Positions 41,420 through 50,837 of a stretch of DNA of 53,172 nt are shown here, piece by piece. The stretch comes from CBIHON01 sp966211965 (lineage in GTDB: Bacteria; Pseudomonadota; Gammaproteobacteria; Burkholderiales; Burkholderiaceae_D). Numbering within the stretch: position 1 is the first letter of the stretch; every line of letters begins with the position of its first letter. The notes below the pieces were generated by a model. That model was given only the letters and a program-made list of their open reading frames with translations, was not told the origin of the DNA and did no database searches. The DNA lies in the NCBI GenBank assembly GCA_966211965.1, contig CBIHON010000034.1, positions 1 through 53,172 on the forward strand, written 5' to 3'. Made by a program: the position numbers and the translations under genes.

Positions 41420-42864
41420 TTTTCCGCCTTGTCGACATGTTCAAGATATTTCGCAGGAAAATAAACGGCGGCCAGCGCCAGCGCCGTGTAGACCCAGGTG
41501 CTTCTGAACGAAAGCAACAGCGGGATCGCATTGAGAGCCAGTATCCAGAACATGAACTTGCCGGCGCTTCCTTTTGAGGGGGCGGCGGGCGCGGCCTTGT
41601 CGGCCTTGATGTCCTTGCCGAACCAGGCGCGGATCTGGTCCGGCGCGACCTTGGACGATTGCGACCAGGTGATTTCCTCTGGCGTGATTTCGGCAGCCAG
41701 CCGGGTTTGCCCGTTTTCGAATTCGACCACGCGGGTGACGTCGCCGGCCTTCACGCACCAGTTGAAGGCGCCGGCGGCAAACAGCACCTTGGCTTGGTAT
41801 TCGTAAAGCTCGCGAAAGGTGGTTTTGCCCAGGGTGACCGACTCGCTTTGTTTCCAGCTCGGCCACTTGTCCTGGACCTTGGCCCGCGACCAGCCTTCGT
41901 CGGTTTCGACCAGCCATAAAAAACCGGCGCGGGCATTATGCAGCAGGTATTCGGTCCACTCGGTGTTTTCATCGTCGCTGCGCCCCATGGCGCCGATGAT
42001 CGTGTACTGTGCGCCGTTGATGGCGGCCTGAGCGCCCAGTTCGAGCGTGGTATGGATCTGCGCCATGCGTTTGCCGGCTGCCAGCACTTGCGCAGTCGGC
42101 CCCGAGGCATCGACTTGCGCCTGGCAACTGGGGCAGACGATGTGGCTGGTGACGCCCGGCAGGTATTGAATATTGCTGCCGCAGGAAGGACAGCTCAGCG
42201 CATCGATCTTGCCCTTGAACTTGCCGGCGCTGGTCTTGACCTGGTCGTCGTCGCGCAGCAACTGGCATTTGAGCTCATCGAGCGTGACGGCGTGGCCGGT
42301 ATAGACTTTCGGCTCCTCGGCATCGGAATAGTCGAGCGTCAGGAAATAGCCGTCGCTGCGGAAATCGGCGACCTGCGCCTGCCAGCCTTGGCCGACCTGG
42401 AACGGCAATTCACCTTGGCCGGCGATGCACTCGGCGTTGCGGACTTCGGCGGCAGTGAAGCCGATACCGGCGATCGTATAGAAGCGCCCAGGGACAACGT
42501 CGATAAATGCCGGCAAGTCCTTGACGTCGCTCTTTTCGCTGGTGAGGGTGTAGAGCCCCGACGAATCACCCAGCCAGGCCGGCTTGCCGTCGTCGAACAG
42601 CACATACCATTCGTTCCAGCGGCCGGCCGCATAGCGTAACTGGATGCGACCGATGACGGTGAAGCTGCGATTGCCGAATACGCCGGAAGTGCCGATCTGG
42701 ATCGGCGAATAGTCTTCCAGCACGTCGGACATCTTGCCCAGATCCTTGACCGAATCGGCATCTTTGAGGATCGTGGTCTTGCAATATTCGCAGACCGCCA
42801 GCACCGATGCGTGCGAGCGGAATTGAACTTGCGCGCCGCAACTCGGGCAAGAGACGTTCTGCAT
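41416..42864 (-). CDS. DUF4178 zinc-ribbon membrane protein
   Basis: This 482-residue protein has two repeats, each with a zinc-ribbon-like C-P-x-C-G...C-x-x-C segment (residues 6-30 and about 223-250) followed by a DUF4178-type strand-rich module with W-x-E-Y/W-Y-x-L. It ends with two membrane helices (about 435-475). The function of DUF4178 is unknown. The start lies 15 bases after the SPFH gene stop, and the end overlaps the 61-aa gene by four bases. Confidence 0.88.
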   Translation of the reverse strand: MQNVSCPSCGAQVQFRSHASVLAVCEYCKTTILKDADSVKDLGKMSDVLEDYSPIQIGTSGVFGNRSFTVIGRIQLRYAAGRWNEWYVLFDDGKPAWLGDSSGLYTLTSEKSDVKDLPAFIDVVPGRFYTIAGIGFTAAEVRNAECIAGQGELPFQVGQGWQAQVADFRSDGYFLTLDYSDAEEPKVYTGHAVTLDELKCQLLRDDDQVKTSAGKFKGKIDALSCPSCGSNIQYLPGVTSHIVCPSCQAQVDASGPTAQVLAAGKRMAQIHTTLELGAQAAINGAQYTIIGAMGRSDDENTEWTEYLLHNARAGFLWLVETDEGWSRAKVQDKWPSWKQSESVTLGKTTFRELYEYQAKVLFAAGAFNWCVKAGDVTRVVEFENGQTRLAAEITPEEITWSQSSKVAPDQIRAWFGKDIKADKAAPAAPSKGSAGKFMFWILALNAIPLLLSFRSTWVYTALALAAVYFPAKYLEHVDKAEK

Positions 42865-42879
42865 GGTGGTAATTAATAC

Positions 42880-43908
42880 TTAGCCGATCAGTTTCTTGAG
42901 TAATTCAGCCTTGGCGTTGTCATAGTCGCCGCTGGAAATCAGCCCTTTGTCGAGCAGGCCCTTGAGCTTCTCAAGCCGCGCTTCGATCGGTTCTTCGGCC
43001 GGCGCCGCGGGGGTTGCCGCCGGTTGCGGTGCCGCCGCGCCGGTCAAGCCTTGCGCCATCACCTGGCCGAACGCGACGCCCGACGCCAAACCGGCGCCGA
43101 GCCCGGCCAGGCCGCCTTCGTTTTGCGCGGCCAGCGGGATCGAGCTGGCAACCTGGAACTTGGTGAAGCCGCTCATCTTGTCGGCGCTGAGGCCGCCCTT
43201 CATGCCGGCCGAGATGCGCTCGTCGAGCGCGGCCTGCAATTCTTCCGGCAGGCTGACGCTGGCGACATTGAATTCATCGAGCCCGACGCCGTATTTTTCA
43301 AAGGCCTTGGCTAGATCGCCCTTGACCTGTTGCGCCATCAATGTTTGATTGGCCGCCATGTCGAGGAAAGGCACGTTGGCGCTGCCGAGCGAACTGGCCA
43401 TGGTCGCCAGCATGATGCCTCGCAGCTGGTCTTCCACCTCGTCGCGCGTGTACTGCTCGCGCGTGCCGCTGATTTCGGTAAAAAACTTCCTGGGGTCGAC
43501 GATGCGGTAGGAATACATGCCGAAGGCGCGCACCCGGATCATGTCGAAATCCTTGTCGCGGATCGTGATCGGCTGTACGGTGCCCCACTTGCGTCCGGTC
43601 TGGATGCGCGTGCTGAAGAAGTACACGTCGGACTTGAACGGCGAGTCGAAAAGCTTGTCCCAGTTCTTCAGGTTGGTCAGCACCGGCAGGGTGTTGGTGG
43701 TCAGCTTGTGGTTGCCTGGGCCGAACACGTCGGCGATTTGGCCCTCGTTGACGAATACCGCGACCTGCGATTCGCGCACGGTCAGCATGCCGCCGTTCTG
43801 GATTTCGAAATCCTGCATCGGATAACGCCAGGACAGCATGCCTTCGGTATCCTCGTTCCACTGGAGTACATCGATAAACTGCTTCTTGATAAACGATCCG
43901 AGACCCAT
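42880..43908 (-). CDS. SPFH domain protein with SHOCT tail
   Basis: This 342-residue protein has an SPFH/band-7-like domain (about residues 30-240) of the YdjL or 'virion core protein' subgroup, with S-D-V-Y-F-F-S-T-R and Y-S-Y-R-I-V-D-P-R-K-F-F. A Gly/Ala/Pro linker follows, then a SHOCT helix (E-R/A-L-E-K-L-K-G-L-L-D-K-G-L-I-S). Such proteins form oligomeric membrane-associated scaffolds. A good ribosome site (AAGGAAAG) precedes the ATG. Confidence 0.88.
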   Translation of the reverse strand: MGLGSFIKKQFIDVLQWNEDTEGMLSWRYPMQDFEIQNGGMLTVRESQVAVFVNEGQIADVFGPGNHKLTTNTLPVLTNLKNWDKLFDSPFKSDVYFFSTRIQTGRKWGTVQPITIRDKDFDMIRVRAFGMYSYRIVDPRKFFTEISGTREQYTRDEVEDQLRGIMLATMASSLGSANVPFLDMAANQTLMAQQVKGDLAKAFEKYGVGLDEFNVASVSLPEELQAALDERISAGMKGGLSADKMSGFTKFQVASSIPLAAQNEGGLAGLGAGLASGVAFGQVMAQGLTGAAAPQPAATPAAPAEEPIEARLEKLKGLLDKGLISSGDYDNAKAELLKKLIG

Positions 43909-43935
43909 GATTCTTTCCTTTTGAAGTGATTCGCT

Positions 43936-44322
43936 CTACGAGATGCACGCCGCATTCACCGCGCCGATCGAGAGCGAGATTGCGCCGATCAAGCCGCCGT
44001 AGGCGGTATTGCCCGCCTCGATATGTTCTTTCGATACCCGCAGCGCTTTGGTGGTGACCACGTATGCGAGAATTTGCACCACCAGCGCCCCGGCCGCCCA
44101 CATCAGGAATTCACGGTAGTCGGCGGTATGGATCAGGCAGGAAGCGATCGTCAGAGAGAATCCGAGCAAGGCGCCGCCCAGCGACAGCATCGCGGCATTG
44201 TTACCCTGCCGGATCAGCAGGATTTCATCGATCGGCGTGACGTAGGTGTACACCACGAAAAAGGCCACGATCAATACGCTGGCCAGGAGCAGATGTATGA
44301 CGTAGTTGGCGATGGCAGGCAA
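43936..44322 (-). CDS. DUF350 membrane protein
   Basis: This 128-residue protein has four membrane helices and the DUF350 pattern N-A-A-A-M-S/L-L-G-G-A-L-L-G-F. The start is a TTG (44322); no ATG or GTG is in a sensible in-frame position. It is the first gene of the minus-strand SPFH-DUF4178-speD unit and is divergent from the spermidine-synthase-like gene with 65 bases between starts. Confidence 0.87.
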   Translation of the reverse strand: MPAIANYVIHLLLASVLIVAFFVVYTYVTPIDEILLIRQGNNAAMLSLGGALLGFSLTIASCLIHTADYREFLMWAAGALVVQILAYVVTTKALRVSKEHIEAGNTAYGGLIGAISLSIGAVNAACIS

Positions 44323-44342
44323 GGCGTTCTCACAAAAGAAGG

Positions 44343-44370
44343 TTGCTGATAGGCAGTGCCAAAGTATACT
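44343..44370 (+). promoter_or_regulatory. Candidate promoter for the synthase-like gene
   Basis: TTGCTG (44343-44348) and TATACT (44365-44370) with a 16-base spacer lie 17 bases before the ATG at 44388. The 65-base divergent gap means that the opposing promoter must overlap it. Confidence 0.45.
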
Positions 44371-44387
44371 AGTCGAAAAGATATGAT

Positions 44388-45899
44388 ATGACTAAAAGAA
44401 TTTTAATCCTCTCCGTTTTTGTGGTCGCTTCCTGCGGCCTGGCCTATGAACTGATCGCCGGCGCCTTGTCGAGCTACCTGCTGGGCGACTCGATCCTGCA
44501 GTTTTCCACCATCATCGGCTGCTACCTGTTTGCGATGGGTATCGGCGCCCATCTCTCCAAGTTCGTCAAGGATGATGATGTGCTGTCGCGCTTCGTCGAC
44601 ATCGAGTTGGCGGTCGGCCTGATCGGCGGCGTTTCGGCGGCCTTGCTGTTTTTGACATTTTCGTGGATGGCGGCGCCGTTTCGCGTGCTGCTGTATGTAC
44701 TGGTGTTCATGATCGGCGCCCTGGTCGGGATGGAAGTGCCGCTGGTGATGCGCGCGTTGAATGCCCGCCAGACTGCATTCAACGAACTGGTCAGCCGCGT
44801 GCTGACCTTTGATTATCTGGGCGCGCTCGCGGTGTCGGTGCTGTTTCCATTGGTGCTGGCGCCTTACCTCGGGCTGGCGCGCACCGGTTTCCTGTTCGGC
44901 ATGCTGAACGTCGCTGTCGCGCTGTGGACCATTTATGCCTTTCGCAGCGAATTGAAAAACCTCGGCGGCCGCGTGCTGCGCGCCAGCAGCGTGATGTGCC
45001 TGCTGGCTTTCGGCTTTGCGCTGTCCGAGCGGATGGTGGCCTGGGGCGAGCATGGCTTGTTCGGCGACCAGATCATTTTTTCGACCTCCACGCCGTATCA
45101 GCGCCTGGTGGTCACACGCTGGAAAGACGATTTGCGCCTCTACATCAACGGAAATCTGCAATTCTCGTCGCGCGACGAATACCGTTATCACGAGGCCCTG
45201 GTGCATCCCGCACTGGAAGCGCTGCCGTGGGCGCGTTCGGTGCTGGTGCTGGGTGGCGGCGACGGTCTGGCGCTGCGCGAAATTCTGCGCTATCCGAATA
45301 TCAAGAGCGTGACCCTGGTCGATCTCGATCCAGCCATGACCGAGGCATTTACCAAACGCGAGGAATTGGCCAGGCTTAACAAGGGATCGTTCAGCGATCC
45401 GCGCGTGCATGTGGTCAATGCCGATGCTGCGATCTGGCTGCGCGACAACGAAGGCATGTTCGATGCGGCGATCATCGACTTTCCCGATCCCTCCAGCTTC
45501 GCGCTCGGCAAACTGTATTCGGTGCCGTTCTACGGGATGGTCAAAAAGCATGTCGCCGCCAACGGCCTGGTGGTGGTGCAATCGACTTCGCCTTTTTTCG
45601 CGCCGCACGCTTATTGGTCGATCGACGCCACCTTGCGCGAGGTCGGCATGCGCACTTATCCCTATCATGCTTATGTGCCCTCATTCGGCGAGTGGGGTTT
45701 CGTGCTGGCCTCGCCGCAATTGCAGTTCCAGCCAGCGGCGCAATATCGGTTGCCGATGCGCTATCTGAATGCCGATACCACGCGCGAAATGTTCAGTTTT
45801 CCACCCGACATGCCGCGCTTGACGATGGAGCCGAACCGCTTGAACACGCAATCGCTGGTACGCTACTTCGAGCAGGATTGGCGCCAGGTGATACGTTGA
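44388..45899 (+). CDS. Membrane-fused spermidine synthase-like aminopropyltransferase
   Basis: This 503-residue protein has about six membrane helices (residues 5-215) followed by a polyamine aminopropyltransferase domain. V-L-V-L-G-G-G-D-G-L-A-L-R is the donor-binding motif, V-D-L-D-P-A-M-T follows, and I-I-D-F-P-D-P carries the catalytic Asp region. SpeD, encoded by the divergent unit, would supply the donor. A membrane location for aminopropyl transfer suggests an envelope or lipid-linked acceptor, which is inference. Soluble SpeE is about 280 residues, so the membrane half is the notable addition. Confidence 0.9.
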   Translation: MTKRILILSVFVVASCGLAYELIAGALSSYLLGDSILQFSTIIGCYLFAMGIGAHLSKFVKDDDVLSRFVDIELAVGLIGGVSAALLFLTFSWMAAPFRVLLYVLVFMIGALVGMEVPLVMRALNARQTAFNELVSRVLTFDYLGALAVSVLFPLVLAPYLGLARTGFLFGMLNVAVALWTIYAFRSELKNLGGRVLRASSVMCLLAFGFALSERMVAWGEHGLFGDQIIFSTSTPYQRLVVTRWKDDLRLYINGNLQFSSRDEYRYHEALVHPALEALPWARSVLVLGGGDGLALREILRYPNIKSVTLVDLDPAMTEAFTKREELARLNKGSFSDPRVHVVNADAAIWLRDNEGMFDAAIIDFPDPSSFALGKLYSVPFYGMVKKHVAANGLVVVQSTSPFFAPHAYWSIDATLREVGMRTYPYHAYVPSFGEWGFVLASPQLQFQPAAQYRLPMRYLNADTTREMFSFPPDMPRLTMEPNRLNTQSLVRYFEQDWRQVIR

Positions 45900-45912
45900 T
45901 GAATGCACATAA

Positions 45913-47532
45913 ATGAAGCGCCGTTCTTTCCTGGTGTGGGCGGGCGCTGGTGCGGCGGGACTCGGTACGGCGGCGGGTTTTGGGCGCTGGCAGGAAATTA
46001 CGCCCGACATCAAATACCCGGGGCGGGCGGAAGGCCACTTTTTGCGTGATTTCGCCAGCGAGCGACGGGCGCTGCCGCCGCCTTCCGCCGACCTCGAAAC
46101 CGACGTCGTGATCCTGGGCTCCGGCATCGGCGGCCTGAGCGCGGCCTGGAAGATGAACCGCGAAGGCCACAAGAATTTCCTGATGATAGAAGGGCCGCAG
46201 TTGTACGGCAACGCAGCCGGCGGCCGTCATGGCGACCTGGCTTTTCCGACCGGTGGCCACTATCTGCCGCTGCCATCGCCCGAATCGGTGCATGTGCGCG
46301 AAATCCTGAGCGACCTCGGCATCATTCTGCGCAACCCGATGAGCGAGCGGCCGTACTACGACGAGCGCTTCATCCTGCATGCGCCGGAAGAACGGCTGCT
46401 TTTCAACGGCAAGTGGCAGGAGGGGTTCATCCCGACCGAAGGCGTGTCGCAGGAGGAATTGAACGAGCACGCGCGTTTTTTCAAAGAGGTCGAACGCCTG
46501 CGCAACTTGCACGGCAGCGATGGCAGGCGGATCTTCGTGTTTCCGACCGTGCTGTCCTCGATCGACCCGGAATGGGAAGCACTGGATCGCATCACCTTGA
46601 AGGATTGGCTGGATCAAAACGGTTACCGCTCGCCGACCCTGCACTGGTATTTGAACTATTGCTGCCGCGACGATTACGGCACGCGCTACGACCGGGTTTC
46701 GGCCTGGGCCGGTTTGCACTATTACTGCAGCCGCTGGGGTCAGGCCGAGAATTCGGGCAACGGCGCCTGGCTCACTTGGCCGGGCGGCATGCATCCCGTC
46801 GCGGAAGCGATGGACAAGGCCGCCGGCAGCCGCCGTAGGAGCGGCACGGCGATTTCGCTCAAGACCACCGCGAAGGGCGTCGAAGCGCTGTGTTTCGAAT
46901 TGGTCGACGGCGTCCCGCGCACCTACACGGTCCGCGCGAGAAAAGCGATTTGTGCGATGCCGTTGTATGTCGCGGCGCGCGTGGTGGATCCGATCAGGGA
47001 TTACGGTTTCAATCCGGCCCTGCATTTGCCGAGCTATGCGCCGTGGATGGTGGCGAATTTTTTGATGAAGGATTTCCCGGAAGAGCTGCCGCACGCGCCG
47101 CTGTCCTGGGACAACGTGGTGTACCAGGAACCGGGGTTGGGATATGTCGTTTCGACGCATCAGGACATCCGCGTGCAACCGCCGCGCAAATCGGTGTTCA
47201 GCGCTTATGTCGCGCTGTCGGACCGCAATCCGGATGCGGCGCGTAGATGGCTCGACAAGGCTGGTCCGGAAGAATTGCTGGAAGTTGCGAGCGCCGATCT
47301 CAAGGCGGCGTATGGCTGGAAGTTTGCTGCCTGCGTGGAGCGGGTCGACATCACCCTGCGCGGCCATGCGATGGCAGCGCCGTTGCCGGGGTTTCGCAGC
47401 AATGCGGGTTTGAGGGCGCTGCGCGAATTGGATGGGCCGATTTTATTTGCCCATGCGGATTTGTCGGGGTTCTCTGTGTTTGAGGAGGCGGCTTGGTGGG
47501 GATTTCGGGCCGCGCGCCGGGCGATGGAGTGA
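45913..47532 (+). CDS. Exported FAD-dependent amine oxidase-like protein
   Basis: This 539-residue protein has a twin-arginine-type leader (M-K-R-R-S-F-L-V-W-A-G-A-G-A-A-G) and an FAD-binding motif, V-V-I-L-G-S-G-I-G-G-L-S-A-A-W, near residue 66. The overall layout is that of flavin amine oxidases/NAD(P)-binding proteins. It starts 13 bases after the synthase-like gene, so co-expression is likely. It may oxidise the aminopropylated product or a polyamine outside the cytoplasm. Confidence 0.87.
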   Translation: MKRRSFLVWAGAGAAGLGTAAGFGRWQEITPDIKYPGRAEGHFLRDFASERRALPPPSADLETDVVILGSGIGGLSAAWKMNREGHKNFLMIEGPQLYGNAAGGRHGDLAFPTGGHYLPLPSPESVHVREILSDLGIILRNPMSERPYYDERFILHAPEERLLFNGKWQEGFIPTEGVSQEELNEHARFFKEVERLRNLHGSDGRRIFVFPTVLSSIDPEWEALDRITLKDWLDQNGYRSPTLHWYLNYCCRDDYGTRYDRVSAWAGLHYYCSRWGQAENSGNGAWLTWPGGMHPVAEAMDKAAGSRRRSGTAISLKTTAKGVEALCFELVDGVPRTYTVRARKAICAMPLYVAARVVDPIRDYGFNPALHLPSYAPWMVANFLMKDFPEELPHAPLSWDNVVYQEPGLGYVVSTHQDIRVQPPRKSVFSAYVALSDRNPDAARRWLDKAGPEELLEVASADLKAAYGWKFAACVERVDITLRGHAMAAPLPGFRSNAGLRALRELDGPILFAHADLSGFSVFEEAAWWGFRAARRAME

Positions 47533-47869
47533 TTGGATGGAGCGATTTTTGCACTCCTTGCTTCCTTTCTGCACTGAATTCCGCACTGAAATGCCGTCAG
47601 GATTTTTGTTCTCGTAGTCAAAACACACCCGCGTCCCGCTGCAATGCTTTGGCTGAGGTGAATGTCAACTGTGCTTTGTTCTAATCCTTCCCTTCACTGA
47701 TAAATCTCAAACCGTCTTGATTTTGAAGGATGGTGGTGTTCAATCTCCTTCCTATACTGCTTTTCAGGATCGCATTTATGTTCATTTATGTTCTGACGCG
47801 CGATCTGGCGACTTGATCTGACGTGATCTGGCGACTCGCGCGTTGTGCTTGTGTTCGCAGGTGGCAACG
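47533..47869. other. Intergenic region with GATCTG repeats
   Basis: This 337-base gap has no credible gene. Near its end GATCTGGCGACT occurs at 47802-47813 and 47825-47836, with a third partial GATCTGACGT between them at 47815. Two GCACTGAA copies lie near 47570. These could be regulator sites for the downstream exported protein gene. Confidence 0.55.
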
Positions 47870-50131
47870 ATGAGAATGAGAGATGAATTTTTCGAAGGGG
47901 CTGGCGGCAGGAAGAAAGTCGGGAAGACCGGTTTGAAGCGCGTTCTCTGCATGCTCGCCTTAGGCATGGTTGTTTTTTTCGGCTTGTCCCGAACTGCCGC
48001 CGCGCAGGCTGCCGGCGTTTTTTTCTGCGGCGTGAGCGGCCCGCAGAAAGATGTGTGCGTTATCCGATTTTTCCGAGAGGGAACGGTCGACACCTTCGAT
48101 ATCCTGTCGCCGGTTGTCAGTAAGCCATCCGCACTTTACGAGCCGATCAGATTTTTCCCGGGTGACAACGTCTTCATAGAAGCCGGAGGCTGCGTACAGA
48201 CCGGCGGTGTCGGAAGCACGTGGAAAAGATACGTGAATCCTTCCGGCCCCAACAGCGATCGCCTGTACTTTGGACTGATTGAAATCGCAGGCGTCATTGC
48301 GCCGACGCGTTTCAACCAGTTGCCTCAAATGATTACCATCCCCACCGGAAATTTTGTCAGCACCGGCATGCGCCTGTACTACCGGGATGACGAATATGGA
48401 GACAATGGGTACTGGGGACACGACAACGGCACCGGGGGGCAGTGTACCCTCCGCAACGGCGCCGACGGTGGCCCGGCGCACGTCAGGCTCACCATCGTCC
48501 GGGCGCAGCCTCAACCGCCGCCGACACAAATCCCGTCCGAAAATGGGAAGGATTGGGACCTGCTCGAAAACCTGAAGCCCGGGGAGCCAGGCGTCTATGA
48601 CGACAATGGCTTATTCTTCAACCCGCGCTGGCGCTGGCAGCGTGCCGGCGGCACGGTGCCTCCGTTCGACAAGGACCATGCGCGCAATGAAAGCAGCCAG
48701 CCGGTCACGGAGGACAATCCGCAAGATGACCTCGGCTTGAAGTCGCTCTTCAAAACCATTTTCCCGGGGTTGTGTTCGGACGGCTTTTTGACTGGGAAGA
48801 CATGGGGGCACTTCAACTGGTTCGATATCACCGTGAAGGGAGCGCTGTTCTGGGATCACCACGATGGCAATGACGTCTTTGGCGACGACGACTACAACGT
48901 CAAACTTGTCACCCCCGAGATCGTGGAGGGGCCGACCTTCAATGGGGAGCAATTGCGCGCTGGCGTAGCCCCGAAAAACGGCGCTCTTCGCGATGTGGAT
49001 ACCGTCCCGGCCGAATGGCGCGGAACGCTCAAGGCCATCAAGGGGGAATTCGATTCGGACGAAACGATCGATCGGGCGCCTTTCGACCAGATCCCTTGGT
49101 GGAAACGCTTCAATGATGCTGTCCGCGCTGGAAACGACCCCGTACCATTCATCAGGGAGCCGGATTATCCGGGGGCACGTGCCCTTATGGACGGACACCC
49201 GGCGATCATGGTCGGGCTGCTGGGCATGGACGCCGTCCACGGCGCCGCCACCGAGATCCATCCGGTGCACGCGTTGGCAGTGCAGATCGATCCGGTCCGT
49301 TCCTTGACCGACGACGGATGGGCAATTTTCGTGCGCAACTGGGGCAATGAAGGCGAGTGCAGCAAGGACCAGCACTTTATCGCCACGACCGAGATACGGA
49401 TACGCTTGCAGCGGCCCGAAGGCATCAGTCCTTTGGCCCGCGCACGAATTCTTCCTACAACGAAATTCCTCGGTGTCAATCTGGGCGATGCAAGCATCAC
49501 TCCACGAAAATTTGAAATTCATTCCGTGGCCAATGGCGACGCGGTCGCGATATTTCACCTGCCGCTGCCACGGGAAGACGCGGGGCAGATCGTCGGGGAA
49601 CTGCATTTGCAATGGATTGCTCCCCAGGATAGTCAGGACGCTCGGACACCGGCTAGGCCGGTCCCGCTCCCAAGCGTGGCCAATAATAAAATCGCCAGAC
49701 CCGATGGCGGACCGGCCGGAGCGCCGCTTCGGCCAACCGATCAAGCAACTGTGAGCCGGATACAGGGCGGGGACGGCGGAGAAGAAGGGGAGGAAGAAGA
49801 CGAAGAAACATTCTTGAGGCGGCTCTGGGCCAGTTTGAGCGACACGCAGCGAGCCAGGTACCAGGAATTGCTCCCGATCTTGGAACCGGCTCGTGAACCC
49901 GCCGTGATCGAAGAATTGGCTCCCCAACTTTTGAACGAGTTGCCGCCCGCTCCGGTAATGACGATGCCAACCGTATCGACGGCCCCGGCGACCCGAAAAA
50001 TTGCCCGAGACAATGCGCGCGGGCTGGCGATGTGCGCTGTGGCCAGCGACATCGTCGCGGCCAATGGTGGCGACTGTTCGGTTATCCCGCCGCCGCCGGT
50101 TCCACAAGATTCAAGGCCGGCACAATTCTGA
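47870..50131 (+). CDS. Large exported protein of unknown function, 753 aa
   Basis: The N-terminus has an extended basic region and a Sec signal ending T-A-A-A-Q-A near residue 50, so export is predicted. The mature protein is rich in Asp, Gly, Pro and Trp with no repeat or enzyme motif that I recognise. An acidic stretch (E-E-G-E-E-E-D-E-E) precedes a helical C-terminal part and a Pro-rich end. The ATG at 47870 is chosen over an upstream GTG because it gives a more regular leader. Its neighbours do not suggest a role. Confidence 0.8.
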   Translation: MRMRDEFFEGAGGRKKVGKTGLKRVLCMLALGMVVFFGLSRTAAAQAAGVFFCGVSGPQKDVCVIRFFREGTVDTFDILSPVVSKPSALYEPIRFFPGDNVFIEAGGCVQTGGVGSTWKRYVNPSGPNSDRLYFGLIEIAGVIAPTRFNQLPQMITIPTGNFVSTGMRLYYRDDEYGDNGYWGHDNGTGGQCTLRNGADGGPAHVRLTIVRAQPQPPPTQIPSENGKDWDLLENLKPGEPGVYDDNGLFFNPRWRWQRAGGTVPPFDKDHARNESSQPVTEDNPQDDLGLKSLFKTIFPGLCSDGFLTGKTWGHFNWFDITVKGALFWDHHDGNDVFGDDDYNVKLVTPEIVEGPTFNGEQLRAGVAPKNGALRDVDTVPAEWRGTLKAIKGEFDSDETIDRAPFDQIPWWKRFNDAVRAGNDPVPFIREPDYPGARALMDGHPAIMVGLLGMDAVHGAATEIHPVHALAVQIDPVRSLTDDGWAIFVRNWGNEGECSKDQHFIATTEIRIRLQRPEGISPLARARILPTTKFLGVNLGDASITPRKFEIHSVANGDAVAIFHLPLPREDAGQIVGELHLQWIAPQDSQDARTPARPVPLPSVANNKIARPDGGPAGAPLRPTDQATVSRIQGGDGGEEGEEEDEETFLRRLWASLSDTQRARYQELLPILEPAREPAVIEELAPQLLNELPPAPVMTMPTVSTAPATRKIARDNARGLAMCAVASDIVAANGGDCSVIPPPPVPQDSRPAQF

Positions 50132-50516
50132 AGGAGCGAAGGATTTTTTCTGAGGCTGGAAGAAATGGTCCGCTGCAAGGTGAACGGGGCATCTCCTTGC
50201 AGACCGGTTCGTCAAAGAACCCCTTGTCTATTTACACCTGACGAGTCTCTGCGCGGCTGCGTCAAATACCGCCATCGTGGCAACACTCCAGGACTCAGGA
50301 GATGGCGCACCGCATCGATGATATTCATTTTCGCTGCATGCCGCGCCGGTGAGCAAGCAGACGGGACCATATTGCGTGAAAGGCAGGCCCTCGAATAGGG
50401 GACTGCATACTGCACGCAAATGAAAACGCCGTCCGCTGCTGCGGACGGCGTCAATGCAATTATTTGCAACTATTGCTCGCCTGAGACGAAGGCGCCTCAG
50501 GGCCTCGTTTTAAAAA
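50132..50516. other. Intergenic region, largely featureless
   Basis: This 385-base gap between convergent genes holds a stem CTGCAAGG...CCTTGCAG near 50173-50200, without a T-run, and the terminator at 50423-50450. Short open frames here lack ribosome sites. Confidence 0.5.
50423..50450 (-). terminator. Intrinsic terminator of the 106-aa exported protein gene
   Basis: A perfect ten-base-pair stem (CGCCGTCCGC/GCGGACGGCG) with a four-base loop at 50427-50450 is followed on the minus strand by TTTTC. Confidence 0.8.
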
Positions 50517-50837
50517 TCATTCGCTCCAATTCGAATATTTCTCGCAAATCTTGTTGATTGATTTTCCCTTGGCGCTTTCTGAGAAAGTTGCCAGATTGCC
50601 CTTGAAATCTTCCGGCGTTTCATTCCACATGCAGGTACAAAATGCTTCCAGCTTGGTTTGGCCGGCAATCGGGCTTTTTTCATTGCCGCCTTCCCAGCCT
50701 AATTTTGCGGCGAAGGCTTTGCACTGCTTGTATTGGGGATCGCCGGCCGGGACTGTGTTGTATTCCTCGGCGGCGAGAGCGGTGTTGGCGGCACAAAGCA
50801 AGCAGAGGGAAGCAAGGGAGGCGAGGAATCGATTCAT
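50517..50837 (-). CDS. Small exported Cys-containing protein, 106 aa
   Basis: The protein has a Sec signal (M-N-R-F-L-A-S-L-A-S-L-C-L-L-C-A-A-N-T-A-L-A-A, cleavage about residue 22). The mature domain of about 84 residues has four Cys, including a C-T-C-M motif, suggesting disulfides or metal binding. I do not recognise the family. The ATG at 50837 matches the signal peptide start; the longer open frame is unnecessary. A terminator follows. Confidence 0.78.
   Translation of the reverse strand: MNRFLASLASLCLLCAANTALAAEEYNTVPAGDPQYKQCKAFAAKLGWEGGNEKSPIAGQTKLEAFCTCMWNETPEDFKGNLATFSESAKGKSINKICEKYSNWSE

Noticed and set aside
44403..45668. 421-codon open frame antisense to the synthase-like gene
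   Set aside because: Gln/His/Arg-rich shadow of a well-supported membrane enzyme.
45793..47367. 524-codon open frame antisense to the FAD protein
   Set aside because: Opposite a clear Tat-type flavoprotein; no domain signal.
48611..50107. 498-codon open frame antisense to the 753-aa exported protein
   Set aside because: The plus-strand frame has a convincing export signal and is longer; the antisense has none.
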